A stretch of 7,821 bases of DNA from Gallionella sp. (GTDB lineage: Bacteria; Pseudomonadota; Gammaproteobacteria; Burkholderiales; Gallionellaceae), in contig JAUYGW010000046.1 in NCBI GenBank assembly GCA_030690245.1, positions 1-7,821 of the forward strand, read 5' to 3'. Below are positions 1 through 5,522 of the stretch, piece by piece (positions within the stretch are counted from its first letter, which is position 1; every line of letters starts with the position of its first letter). The notes under the pieces were generated by a model that was not told the origin of the DNA, did no database searches, and saw only the letters and a program-made list of their open reading frames with translations. The position numbers and the translations under genes were made by a program.

Positions 1-809
1 CCCAGAGGTTCGCTGATGATCTTGTCCACCAGCCCCAGCGTCTTCAGGCGTGTCGCGGTGATCCCCAAAGTCTCAGCGGCATCCGGCGCCTTTTCCGCGC
101 TTTTCCACAGGATCGAGGCACAGCCTTCCGGCGAGATCACCGAATAGGTGCTGTATTGCAGCATCAGCAATGCGTCGCCCACCGCGATCGCCAGCGCGCC
201 GCCGGAACCGCCCTCGCCAATCACGGTGCAGATGATCGGCACGCGCAACTCGGTCATCTCGTACAGGTTGCGCCCGATCGCCTCGGATTGACCGCGCTCT
301 TCCGCACCCACGCCGGGATAGGCGCCGGGCGTGTCGATGAAAGTCATGATGGGAATGCCGAATTTTTCCGCCAGGCGCATCAGGCGCAACGCCTTGCGAT
401 AGCCCTCGGGGCGCGGCATGCCGAAATTGCGCACGATTTTTTCCTTGGTGTCGCGGCCCTTCTGGTGGCCGATCACCATCACGCTCTGCCCGTTGAAACG
501 CGCCAGGCCGCCCACGATGGCCTTGTCGTCGCCGAATGCGCGGTCGCCGTGCAGCTCCTCGAAGTCGGTGAACAGGTGCTTGATGTAATCCAGCGTGTAA
601 GGGCGCTGCGGATGGCGCGACACCTGCGATATCTGCCAGGGCGAAAGCTTGGCATAAATATCTTTGGTCAGTGCTTCGCTTTTCCTGGACAGGCGAGAGA
701 TTTCATCCGCGATGTCGAGCGCCGAATCGTCCTGCACATAGCGCAGCTGATCGATCTTGTCTTCCAGTTCGGCGATGGGGCTTTCAAAATCCAGAAATGA
801 TACTTTCAT
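1..809 (-). CDS. accA: Acetyl-CoA carboxylase carboxyltransferase subunit alpha (3' end cut by window edge)
   Basis: AccA is the alpha half of the cytoplasmic carboxyltransferase that moves the carboxyl group from carboxybiotin on AccB to acetyl-CoA, giving malonyl-CoA for fatty acid synthesis; it pairs with AccD. The minus-strand frame from the ATG at 807-809 stays open to base 1 and gives 269 residues. The family is about 319 residues long (E. coli), so roughly 50 C-terminal residues lie outside the window. Visible landmarks are the helical N-terminus starting [19 protein letters not shown], the [11 protein letters not shown] block near residues 114-124, PGAYPG at 161-166, the glycine-rich [10 protein letters not shown] at 198-207 that forms part of the crotonase-fold active site, and [10 protein letters not shown] at 226-235. 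AGGA at 817-820 lies 7 bases before the ATG and supports this start. It follows the channel gene by 178 bases on the same strand. The identification is very secure and nothing looks damaged. Confidence 0.97.
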   Translation of the reverse strand, partial: MKVSFLDFESPIAELEDKIDQLRYVQDDSALDIADEISRLSRKSEALTKDIYAKLSPWQISQVSRHPQRPYTLDYIKHLFTDFEELHGDRAFGDDKAIVGGLARFNGQSVMVIGHQKGRDTKEKIVRNFGMPRPEGYRKALRLMRLAEKFGIPIMTFIDTPGAYPGVGAEERGQSEAIGRNLYEMTELRVPIICTVIGEGGSGGALAIAVGDALLMLQYSTYSVISPEGCASILWKSAEKAPDAAETLGITATRLKTLGLVDKIISEPL

Positions 810-816
810 GTTTATT

Positions 817-820
817 TCCT
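817..820 (-). promoter_or_regulatory. Ribosome binding site of accA
   Basis: On the minus strand AGGA is followed by 7 bases (AATAAAC read with its edge) and then the ATG at 809-807. The spacing is normal for a Shine-Dalgarno site and fixes the accA start. Confidence 0.7.
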
Positions 821-823
821 AAC

Positions 824-841
824 TGTCATGGCGGGATGACA
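824..841. repeat. Perfect 6-base inverted repeat just upstream of accA
   Basis: TGTCAT and ATGACA flank a 6-base GC-rich centre (GGCGGG on the plus strand). The site lies 15 bases before the accA start, directly upstream of its ribosome binding site. It could be an operator half-site pair, a leader hairpin of the accA message, or chance. Nothing in the sequence names a regulator. Confidence 0.35.
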
Positions 842-901
842 AACCTGGCATCCTCGCCCCCTCTCCCCAGCCCTCTGATAAAACTACTAGCCATTCGACT
901 A

Positions 902-942
902 GGCGGCGAAGCCGCCAAATCGCTGGTTATCCCGCAAGCGGG
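902..942. repeat. Two short GC-rich hairpins in the channel gene-accA gap
   Basis: Bases 902-916 form a perfect 6-base stem (GGCGGC/GCCGCC) with a GAA loop. Bases 931-942 read CCCGCAAGCGGG, a second small palindrome followed by GAGGGAG. The second resembles a widespread proteobacterial intergenic repeat of the form CTCCCGC-TT-GCGGGAG, and a longer relative lies in opposite orientation at 4206-4223. The hairpins sit 46 to 86 bases after the stop codon of the upstream channel gene on the minus strand. They may stabilise or end its transcript, but no T-run follows them, so a standard terminator is not supported. Confidence 0.5.
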
Positions 943-987
943 CGAGGGAGCTATCGAGAAAGGTAATTTTCAATCCCGGCGATGATA

Positions 988-2520
988 CTACAAACCGAAG
1001 AATCGCTTAACGGTCGCCAGCACCTCGCCGTGCTGATGATGAATTACTTTATGCTTCGCCTCCTCATCCAGATTTTGCAGCGCGCTGTCCAGTTGCATGC
1101 GGCGCGCCACCAATACATGCGACACCTCCTCGGCGATACCGGGGCGCGCCAGCAGGATTTCCTCGAAGGCCTCCTTGTCGAGGCGGTAGCATTCCACATC
1201 GGTCCTGGCGATGACCGAAGCCACGCGCGGCGACCCGGTCATCAGGCTCATCTCGCCGAAAAAAGCCCCGTTGGAGAGCACGTTCAGGATGCGCTTCTCG
1301 CCGCCGGCCCCCTCCAGATACACCTCCGCCTCGCCGCTGATGATGATGAACAGCCAGTGCTGCGCGGGCGTGCCCTGCTTGGCGATGACGTTGCCCTTGG
1401 CAAACGGCGCATATTTCAAGCGTTCCGCCAGCTTGCGCAACTCAGCGTCCGTCATCTGCGCAAACAGCTCGACACGTTTGAGCGTCTTGACGCGGCGCAG
1501 CAATTCGCGCTGGTGCAGCGATTCTTCGTATTTCTCGCTTTCCTTGATGTAATGGACGTTGTGCTCTTCCACGGTAAGCTTGATGCCGGCGCGCTCCAGC
1601 GCGGTATAGACATGCCAGCGCACCGCGGCGTCGGTGGCATCGTCCGCCGCCAGGTCGGTCAGCCAGTAACGTAGCGCGTAGCGCGCGCAGCCCTTATCCA
1701 TTTCCATCAGCACGCAACTGGGCTGGGGATTCTTGGACACATTATTGATTTCCGCCTGCAGGATGGCATTTTCTATCGCGCTGATCACCCGCGTCGGCGT
1801 CACGCCCAGATGGACGTTGAACCACACCCAGCGGCGCCATTGCACCGGCTGATCGGTGCGCCGCCCCAGCACCAGAAATTTGTTCTTCATCAACTGGCTG
1901 TTGGGAAACACCACGGTTTCCCAGTTGCGCGTTTCGACCAGCGTGGAGCGCCAGCGGATGTCCACCACGCGGCCGGAGATGTCGTCCACCTTGATCCAGT
2001 CGCCGATCTCGATGGAATTGTCCAGCTGCAAGGCCAAGCCGCCGAGAATGTTGCCCAGCGTATCCTGCATCGCGAACGCCACTACGGCGGTGATCATCGC
2101 CGAGGTCGCGACGATGCTGCCCAGATCCAGCCCGGCATAGCGCAGCCGCACCAGCCCCCACGCGATGTAGCCGATGATGACGAAGATGTCTTCGGCGATG
2201 CGCGGCGGCGTGATGCGCATCTGCGGCAGGATGATGCGGAACACCAGCAGCCCCCACAGGCGGATCACCGCAATGCCGGCCCCGATCAATCCGGCTTCGT
2301 GCAATACCGCGGCGGCGGAGAAAAATTGCAGCGCATGAGTCAGGCTGCTGACGAATTGCAGCGCCAGGCACGCAAAGAAGAAAGTCAGCGTGTTCAGGAT
2401 GCTTTTGCGCTCTTCCTTCAGAAAACGGAACAACAGGAATGCCACACACAGGGTCACCACCAGCACCGGCCACGACTCCTCGCGCCAGAAAAACTGCATT
2501 ACGGTATTCCAGAAAGGCAT
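988..2520 (-). CDS. MscS-family channel with C-terminal cyclic-nucleotide-binding domain (bCNG type)
   Basis: This 510-residue inner-membrane protein joins an MscS-type channel to a Crp-like nucleotide-binding domain. Hydrophobic segments lie near residues 17-34, 41-60, 70-98 and 111-128. The pore-lining helix runs from about 134 to 165 and ends in the MscS signature AFAMQDTLGNILGGLALQLDN (149-169, split here by description only). The beta domain follows with GDWIKVDDISGRVVDI at 173-188 and FPNSQLMKNKF at 205-215. The cytoplasmic alpha/beta part extends to about 325. A CNB domain fills about 345-475, with the phosphate-binding cassette FGEMSLMTGSPRVASV at 421-436, including Glu423 and Arg432. 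Proteins of this layout (bCNG) have been described as ligand-gated rather than tension-gated; whether this one binds cAMP, cGMP or another nucleotide is not visible. Start is supported by AAGGAG at 2525-2530. The gene is probably its own unit, 200 bases from its upstream neighbour. Confidence 0.93.
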   Translation of the reverse strand: MPFWNTVMQFFWREESWPVLVVTLCVAFLLFRFLKEERKSILNTLTFFFACLALQFVSSLTHALQFFSAAAVLHEAGLIGAGIAVIRLWGLLVFRIILPQMRITPPRIAEDIFVIIGYIAWGLVRLRYAGLDLGSIVATSAMITAVVAFAMQDTLGNILGGLALQLDNSIEIGDWIKVDDISGRVVDIRWRSTLVETRNWETVVFPNSQLMKNKFLVLGRRTDQPVQWRRWVWFNVHLGVTPTRVISAIENAILQAEINNVSKNPQPSCVLMEMDKGCARYALRYWLTDLAADDATDAAVRWHVYTALERAGIKLTVEEHNVHYIKESEKYEESLHQRELLRRVKTLKRVELFAQMTDAELRKLAERLKYAPFAKGNVIAKQGTPAQHWLFIIISGEAEVYLEGAGGEKRILNVLSNGAFFGEMSLMTGSPRVASVIARTDVECYRLDKEAFEEILLARPGIAEEVSHVLVARRMQLDSALQNLDEEAKHKVIHHQHGEVLATVKRFFGL

Positions 2521-2524
2521 ATTT

Positions 2525-2530
2525 CTCCTT
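2525..2530 (-). promoter_or_regulatory. Strong ribosome binding site of the channel gene
   Basis: Minus-strand AAGGAG precedes the ATG at 2520-2518 by 4 to 5 bases. It decides the start, since no other start nearby has a comparable site. Confidence 0.75.
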
Positions 2531-2544
2531 AAAACCGTAGTTGA

Positions 2545-2674
2545 ACCACGAAGGGCACGGAGAGCGCGAAGAAAAACAATGCGCTGCGCAAAAAACGAGA
2601 ATCACCCTGCCGGTGGACAACCAATATCATGCAACCCCATGAGAAATCTTCGTGATCTCAGTGTTCTTCGTGGT
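2545..2674. repeat. 130-base element with 28-base imperfect terminal inverted repeats
   Basis: Bases 2545-2572 and the reverse complement of 2647-2674 match at 23 of 28 positions; both begin ACCACGAAG and end CGAAGA. The arms are themselves built from repeated CACGAAG-like units. About 74 bases lie between them and hold no open frame of note. The arrangement resembles a MITE or another non-autonomous dispersed intergenic repeat; similar CCACGAAG-rich repeats are familiar from many environmental bacterial genomes. It occupies most of the gap upstream of the channel gene, so any promoter for that gene must lie in or next to it. No clear flanking target duplication was seen. Confidence 0.65.
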
Positions 2675-2720
2675 GAGATGCTTTTTCCAAGCTTGTTTCT
2701 TTTGATCGGACAGCGGCATT

Positions 2721-3761
2721 CTACACCACCGAATATTGGGACAGGCTCTTAGCGCGCCGCCAGAATGCCCAGGCATCGGCGCGGGTCAACAGCAGGTGCC
2801 GGGCGTGCTCCCCGCCCAGAATATCCACCTGCAACTGTGAGATTTTTCCGGCGCGCAACGCCCGCCATAACGGCTGCGCATAGCCTGTCTCGAACTCCTG
2901 CAACGCGGCGCGCCACGCATCCAGATCGCCGCGCCGCAAGGCTGAACGCAAGCCTGTCCAGACCAGCAATTGCCGGCCGCCATTTTCCTCATCGCGCCAT
3001 TGCTCCGGCCAGCTTGAAAACGGAATCCCCGCAGCCGAGGCGAACATCCCGGCCAGCGCTTCATCCGAACCGACGCTGGCACAAGTTTTTTGCAGCGGCG
3101 CATTCACCCCACCGCCCCATAGCCACAGACTGTTGACCGGCAACTCGCCGCGCGCCTCGCGGGCTTCATTCACAGGATGCGCAAACAGCAGCATCTGGAT
3201 CTCGTTGAACACCCGATGCCAGCGCGTCGCCTCTTTACCCTTGGGCAGCAGGCCGCGCACGTTGCGCCCGGCAGCCTGCGACAACGGCACGGTTTCGATG
3301 CCCGGCACTTGGTCGAGCCGCATATACCAGCGCTGTGGATGCGGCGCGAAAAACTCCATGCCCTGCCCGGCGAAGTGTTCGTTCAGGGCGGCGCACAGCT
3401 GCGCGGCCTCGCCCGCATTGACTCCTACCTCCGGCAGCAACACCAATTGATCGCGCTGCAACCGCAAATGCACCGGGTCGGCGCGCAGCCAGCAACCCTC
3501 GCCGATCCCGTCAAACGCGGCGGAGATAGGTGCAACCGGCGCGTCCGGCTGGCAGGGCAAGCCGAATAATTCGCACAGATGATTTTCCAGGGAAGCGCCA
3601 ACCCCACCCGTTCGCCCTGAGCCTGTCGAAGGGGTCGCCCCTGCCGAAGCGCCCCGCGCCAGCATCTTTTCCAATGCAGGCAAGCGCAAATCCGCGCAAA
3701 CCCCGGCGGCAATATCCGCCGGCAGGAACAAATCGCAAACTACCAAATGAACTTTTCTCAT
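2721..3761 (-). CDS. RpfE-type regulatory protein family member, biochemical function unknown
   Basis: The protein resembles the RpfE family (COG4255-like), conserved in beta- and gammaproteobacteria and named after a gene of the Xanthomonas rpf (pathogenicity/DSF) cluster; sequence similarity to alkaline-phosphatase-fold phosphoglycerate mutases has been suggested for the family, but no activity is established. Family-like blocks, numbered from the chosen start, are HLVVCDLFLPAD (5-16), CWLRADPVHLRL (91-102), GLLPKG (171-176) and NSLWLWGGG (211-219). The frame is open from an ATG at 3807-3809 (362 residues), with further ATGs at 3795-3797 and 3759-3761. I prefer 3761 (346 residues) because a hydrophobic first strand follows at once, but none has a good ribosome binding site. 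Residues 42-52 are encoded by a dispersed repeat (3607-3636) and form a Gly/Ser/Thr-rich insert. No signal peptide or membrane span is evident. Family assignment is from memory of conserved motifs; moderate confidence. Confidence 0.72.
   Translation of the reverse strand: MRKVHLVVCDLFLPADIAAGVCADLRLPALEKMLARGASAGATPSTGSGRTGGVGASLENHLCELFGLPCQPDAPVAPISAAFDGIGEGCWLRADPVHLRLQRDQLVLLPEVGVNAGEAAQLCAALNEHFAGQGMEFFAPHPQRWYMRLDQVPGIETVPLSQAAGRNVRGLLPKGKEATRWHRVFNEIQMLLFAHPVNEAREARGELPVNSLWLWGGGVNAPLQKTCASVGSDEALAGMFASAAGIPFSSWPEQWRDEENGGRQLLVWTGLRSALRRGDLDAWRAALQEFETGYAQPLWRALRAGKISQLQVDILGGEHARHLLLTRADAWAFWRRAKSLSQYSVV
3607..3636. repeat. Dispersed repeat embedded in the RpfE-type coding sequence
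   Basis: The core TTCGCCCTGAGCCTGTCGAA (3611-3630) with its flanking C/G runs is a familiar short dispersed repeat of proteobacterial genomes. Its other frames spell the tell-tale PFDRLRANG and PFALSLSKG strings. Here it is in frame with the gene and encodes ATPSTGSGRTG, so it lengthens the protein without breaking it. Confidence 0.7.
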
Positions 3762-3861
3762 GGCGGCGAGTTTAGCATTTGCGGCAACGAGGGCCATCCA
3801 ATGTTCCATCGCAAATTGCGCGGCACGTCCGCCCCGGGGTATCCTCGCCGCTCAGGCGCGG

Positions 3862-3899
3862 AAATAAAGAAAGCCCAGCAGGTTTCCCCACTGGGCTTT
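3862..3899 (-). terminator. Possible Rho-independent terminator
   Basis: A perfect 9-base stem, AAAGCCCAG (3870-3878 on plus) against CTGGGCTTT (3891-3899), encloses a 12-base loop. Read on the minus strand the stem is followed by CTTTATTT, a T-rich tail. No intact gene ends close upstream of it on that strand; the diguanylate cyclase stops about 400 bases away. On the plus strand only TTTC follows, so the minus orientation is preferred. Confidence 0.5.
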
Positions 3900-3980
3900 C
3901 GGATACAGACTCAGCCTTTCGGCTTCATCTTTATCCCATATAGTTCATTAGATCTTGAGGTATTGCAAAATCAATGGGTT

Positions 3981-4026
3981 GTAGGTCGGGTTTTAACCCG
4001 ACATGTCGGGCTGAAGCCCGACCTAC
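3981..4026. repeat. REP-like double palindrome, full copy
   Basis: The 46-base unit begins GTAGGTCGGG and ends CCCGACCTAC. It contains two hairpins: 3985-4002 (GTCGGGTT/AACCCGAC) and 4005-4022 (GTCGGGCT/AGCCCGAC, with a short loop). Three other copies or part copies occur at 4265-4282, 6325-6378 and 7765-7821. The layout is like REP/BIME elements, which are mobilised in other bacteria by TnpA-REP (RAYT) transposases; none is encoded here. Confidence 0.75.
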
Positions 4027-4050
4027 ACCCCCAATGGATTATCCGGGTTT

Positions 4051-4059
4051 ATTGTAGCA
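4051..4059 (-). promoter_or_regulatory. Possible extended -10 promoter element
   Basis: On the minus strand the bases read TGCTACAAT, matching the TGnTATAAT extended -10 consensus at all but one position. The matching -35 region at 17 to 18 bases is poor (TTCATC), as is usual for extended -10 promoters. It would start a leftward transcript near 4044 that ends at the hairpin at 3870-3899 or reads into the RpfE-type gene. This is a guess from consensus only. Confidence 0.3.
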
Positions 4060-4205
4060 ACGGTTCTCACCCCGGATGAACTACTACAACGGCTTCATTA
4101 TCATTGTTCTGAGGTTGTTTTTCATGGGCCCCCTTGGTTCCATTTCATTCGATCGGGCATTTTCAGGTCGGGGAAGTTTAACAATTGCCTTTCTCGTTTG
4201 TCCTT

Positions 4206-4223
4206 TCTCCCGCTTGCGGGAGA
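4206..4223. repeat. CTCCCGC-type intergenic palindrome
   Basis: TCTCCCGC and GCGGGAGA form a perfect 8-base stem with a TT centre, followed by a purine-rich stretch (GAGAGAGGG nearby). It belongs to a common family of intergenic repeats in beta- and gammaproteobacteria and is related to the palindrome at 931-942. Confidence 0.6.
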
Positions 4224-4264
4224 GAGTTAGAGAGAGGGTATGCTTTCATCCAGACATAACCAGC

Positions 4265-4282
4265 GTCGGGTCAAAACCCGAC
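4265..4282. repeat. REP-like palindrome, single hairpin copy after the diguanylate cyclase gene
   Basis: GTCGGGTC and the complementary AACCCGAC form a hairpin in the same family as 3981-4026. It starts 13 bases beyond the stop codon of the diguanylate cyclase gene on the minus strand. It may protect the 3' end of the signalling operon message, or help end it, but lacks a T-run. Confidence 0.65.
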
Positions 4283-4295
4283 CTGCAGATTATTT

Positions 4296-5522
4296 TCATT
4301 TTGCAGCCGCCTTGCCGTCCAGAATCTCGACACGGTTCCTGCCCTGCTCCTTCGCCCGGTAGAGCGCATCATCTACCCTCTTCATCAGCGAATTCAGATC
4401 ATCCTGTGGTTCGAACGAGACAACCCCGAAGCTGACAGTCAGCTTGCCAACCTTGTTGAAGCGATGCCCCGCGATTGCCAGCCGCAGTTTCTCGGACGCA
4501 TTCCTGGCGGCCTGCATGTCCGATGCCGGCATCAACACCATGAATTCTTCCCCGCCCCAGCGCCCCACCACATCAACGGTGCGGATGTTTTCTTTCACCA
4601 GCCCGGTGACGGCCTGCAACACATCGTCGCCCACATCGTGGCCGAAGGTATCGTTCACGCGCTTGAAGTAATCAAGGTCATACATCGCCAGCGACAGGGG
4701 CGCACTATATCTTTTTGCGCGATCCAATTCTCTCGCCAGGATTGCGGTGAACTCGCGGCGGTTGGCGATGCCGGTGAGGCTGTCGGTGGTGGCGAGCAGG
4801 TGGATTTCCTTTTCAGCCATTTTGCGTTTAGTAATATCCAGAACATAGATACGGATGAGATCGAGTTCCGTGATGTAATGCGTATGCAGTTCATAAGTGG
4901 CCTGCCCAATCTCGACTTCACGGGCTACGTCTGTCAGTTGCTTGCTTTGCCGAAGCTCGCTAAATCCTGACAACCCATTCAATAGCGGGTGCGACCACGC
5001 CTTCGAGTCAAGGTCTGGCGAGCTCGTGTTGGGGAACAGCTTCTCGGCTGCCGGATTGGCATAGGTCACCTCGCCGGAGGAGTTAACCTCGATCACCGGG
5101 ATCGGGTTCAAGCGGGGAAAAGACGCCAAACGGAGTATTTCCTCCTGCGACTGCTGGCGCTCGACACCATGCTGGATGTTCCGTAACAGGTCGTCCATCT
5201 GGTAGGGTTTTAGCAGATAGGAGTACGCTCCCTGCTTAGTGGCTTCGATAGCGGTATCCATCGAAGCGTTCCCGGTCAGGATGATCGCCTCCGTCAGCGG
5301 CGAGTTTGCCTTGATGCGCACCATCACTTCGAGGCCGGGCATGTCCGGCAGCATCAGGTCGATCAGCGCCAGGCTGAACGTTTCCCGTTCCGCCGCCGCA
5401 ATAGCCTCTGCCCCGTTTGCGGCGATAGCTATTTCATAGCCCTTGATCCTCAGAATGTCGGAGAGCGTCTTCCTGAGATTCGGGTCGTCGTCCACCACCA
5501 GGATTTTTGTTTTCTGTTTCAT
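4296..5522 (-). CDS. Response regulator with REC, PAS and GGDEF domains (diguanylate cyclase)
   Basis: The 408-residue protein is a soluble response regulator predicted to join two GTP into c-di-GMP. The receiver domain (about 5-118) has the acidic pair D11/D12, phosphoacceptor D55, T83 and K105, all in place. A PAS-like segment follows (about 135-232, with VNSSGEVTYANPAAEKLF at 146-163). The GGDEF domain (about 238-402) opens with DSLTGIANRREF (247-258), has the metal-binding DLDYFK (282-287) and an intact GGEEF active loop at 323-327. An inhibitory I-site RxxD is present at 314-317 (RTVD), five residues before the loop, which predicts product feedback. The start overlaps the stop of the preceding receiver gene as ATGA, so translation is probably coupled; no good separate ribosome binding site is seen. 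Its receiver start shares a 25-base identical stretch with that gene. The partner kinase is probably the one encoded upstream. All signature residues for activity are intact. Confidence 0.95.
   Translation of the reverse strand: MKQKTKILVVDDDPNLRKTLSDILRIKGYEIAIAANGAEAIAAAERETFSLALIDLMLPDMPGLEVMVRIKANSPLTEAIILTGNASMDTAIEATKQGAYSYLLKPYQMDDLLRNIQHGVERQQSQEEILRLASFPRLNPIPVIEVNSSGEVTYANPAAEKLFPNTSSPDLDSKAWSHPLLNGLSGFSELRQSKQLTDVAREVEIGQATYELHTHYITELDLIRIYVLDITKRKMAEKEIHLLATTDSLTGIANRREFTAILARELDRAKRYSAPLSLAMYDLDYFKRVNDTFGHDVGDDVLQAVTGLVKENIRTVDVVGRWGGEEFMVLMPASDMQAARNASEKLRLAIAGHRFNKVGKLTVSFGVVSFEPQDDLNSLMKRVDDALYRAKEQGRNRVEILDGKAAAK
5480..5504. repeat. 25-base direct repeat, copy 1 (receiver domain of the diguanylate cyclase)
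   Basis: Identical to 5878-5902, 398 bases away. On the minus strand it encodes ILVVDDDP plus one base, the first strand and acidic pocket of the receiver domain. A third, diverged copy (20 of 22 matches) lies at 6235-6256. The repeat marks domain duplication and is also a possible recombination site. Confidence 0.85.

Larger units (their letters stand above)
3810..4295. other. 486-base intergenic region without a convincing gene
   Basis: Six-frame reading shows only short frames without a supported start. From right to left the region holds a GTCGGG palindrome 13 bases after the diguanylate cyclase stop (4265-4282), a CTCCCGC palindrome (4206-4223), an AT-richer stretch, an extended -10 like site on the minus strand (4051-4059), a double GTCGGG palindrome (3981-4026), a small GNRA-loop hairpin (3913-3924) and a terminator-like hairpin (3870-3899). 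Some of the minus-strand frames in 3850-3980 look protein-like but are only about 15 to 30 codons long and lie in competing frames, so they may be the remains of a lost gene or chance. Confidence 0.6.

Noticed and set aside
156..800. Open plus-strand frame of 214 codons opposite accA
   Set aside because: It is the antisense shadow of accA; its His/Arg/Ala-rich composition resembles no protein family, and accA on the other strand is unmistakable.
1742..2620. Minus-strand frame of 292 codons overlapping the channel gene
   Set aside because: It is a shifted-frame shadow of the channel gene in GC-rich DNA; the correct frame carries the MscS and CNB signatures and a strong ribosome site.
3870..3924. 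c-di-GMP riboswitch upstream of the RpfE-type gene
   Set aside because: The GNRA-loop hairpin tempted this, but the conserved GEMM core sequences are absent and the stems do not match that fold.
3850..3980. Short protein-like readings on the minus strand (for example one ending in GNLLGFLYFRA)
   Set aside because: Three frames look about equally protein-like, each is under about 30 codons, and the one quoted has a stop just upstream and no start codon. One or another may be a gene relic but none can be called a CDS.
3981..4026. Palindrome as a CRISPR repeat unit
   Set aside because: Copies are scattered at irregular distances next to gene ends and there are no regular spacers or cas genes.
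4076..4435. Plus-strand frame of 119 codons
   Set aside because: It runs through two palindromic repeats and into the antisense of the cyclase gene; no ribosome site or family resemblance.
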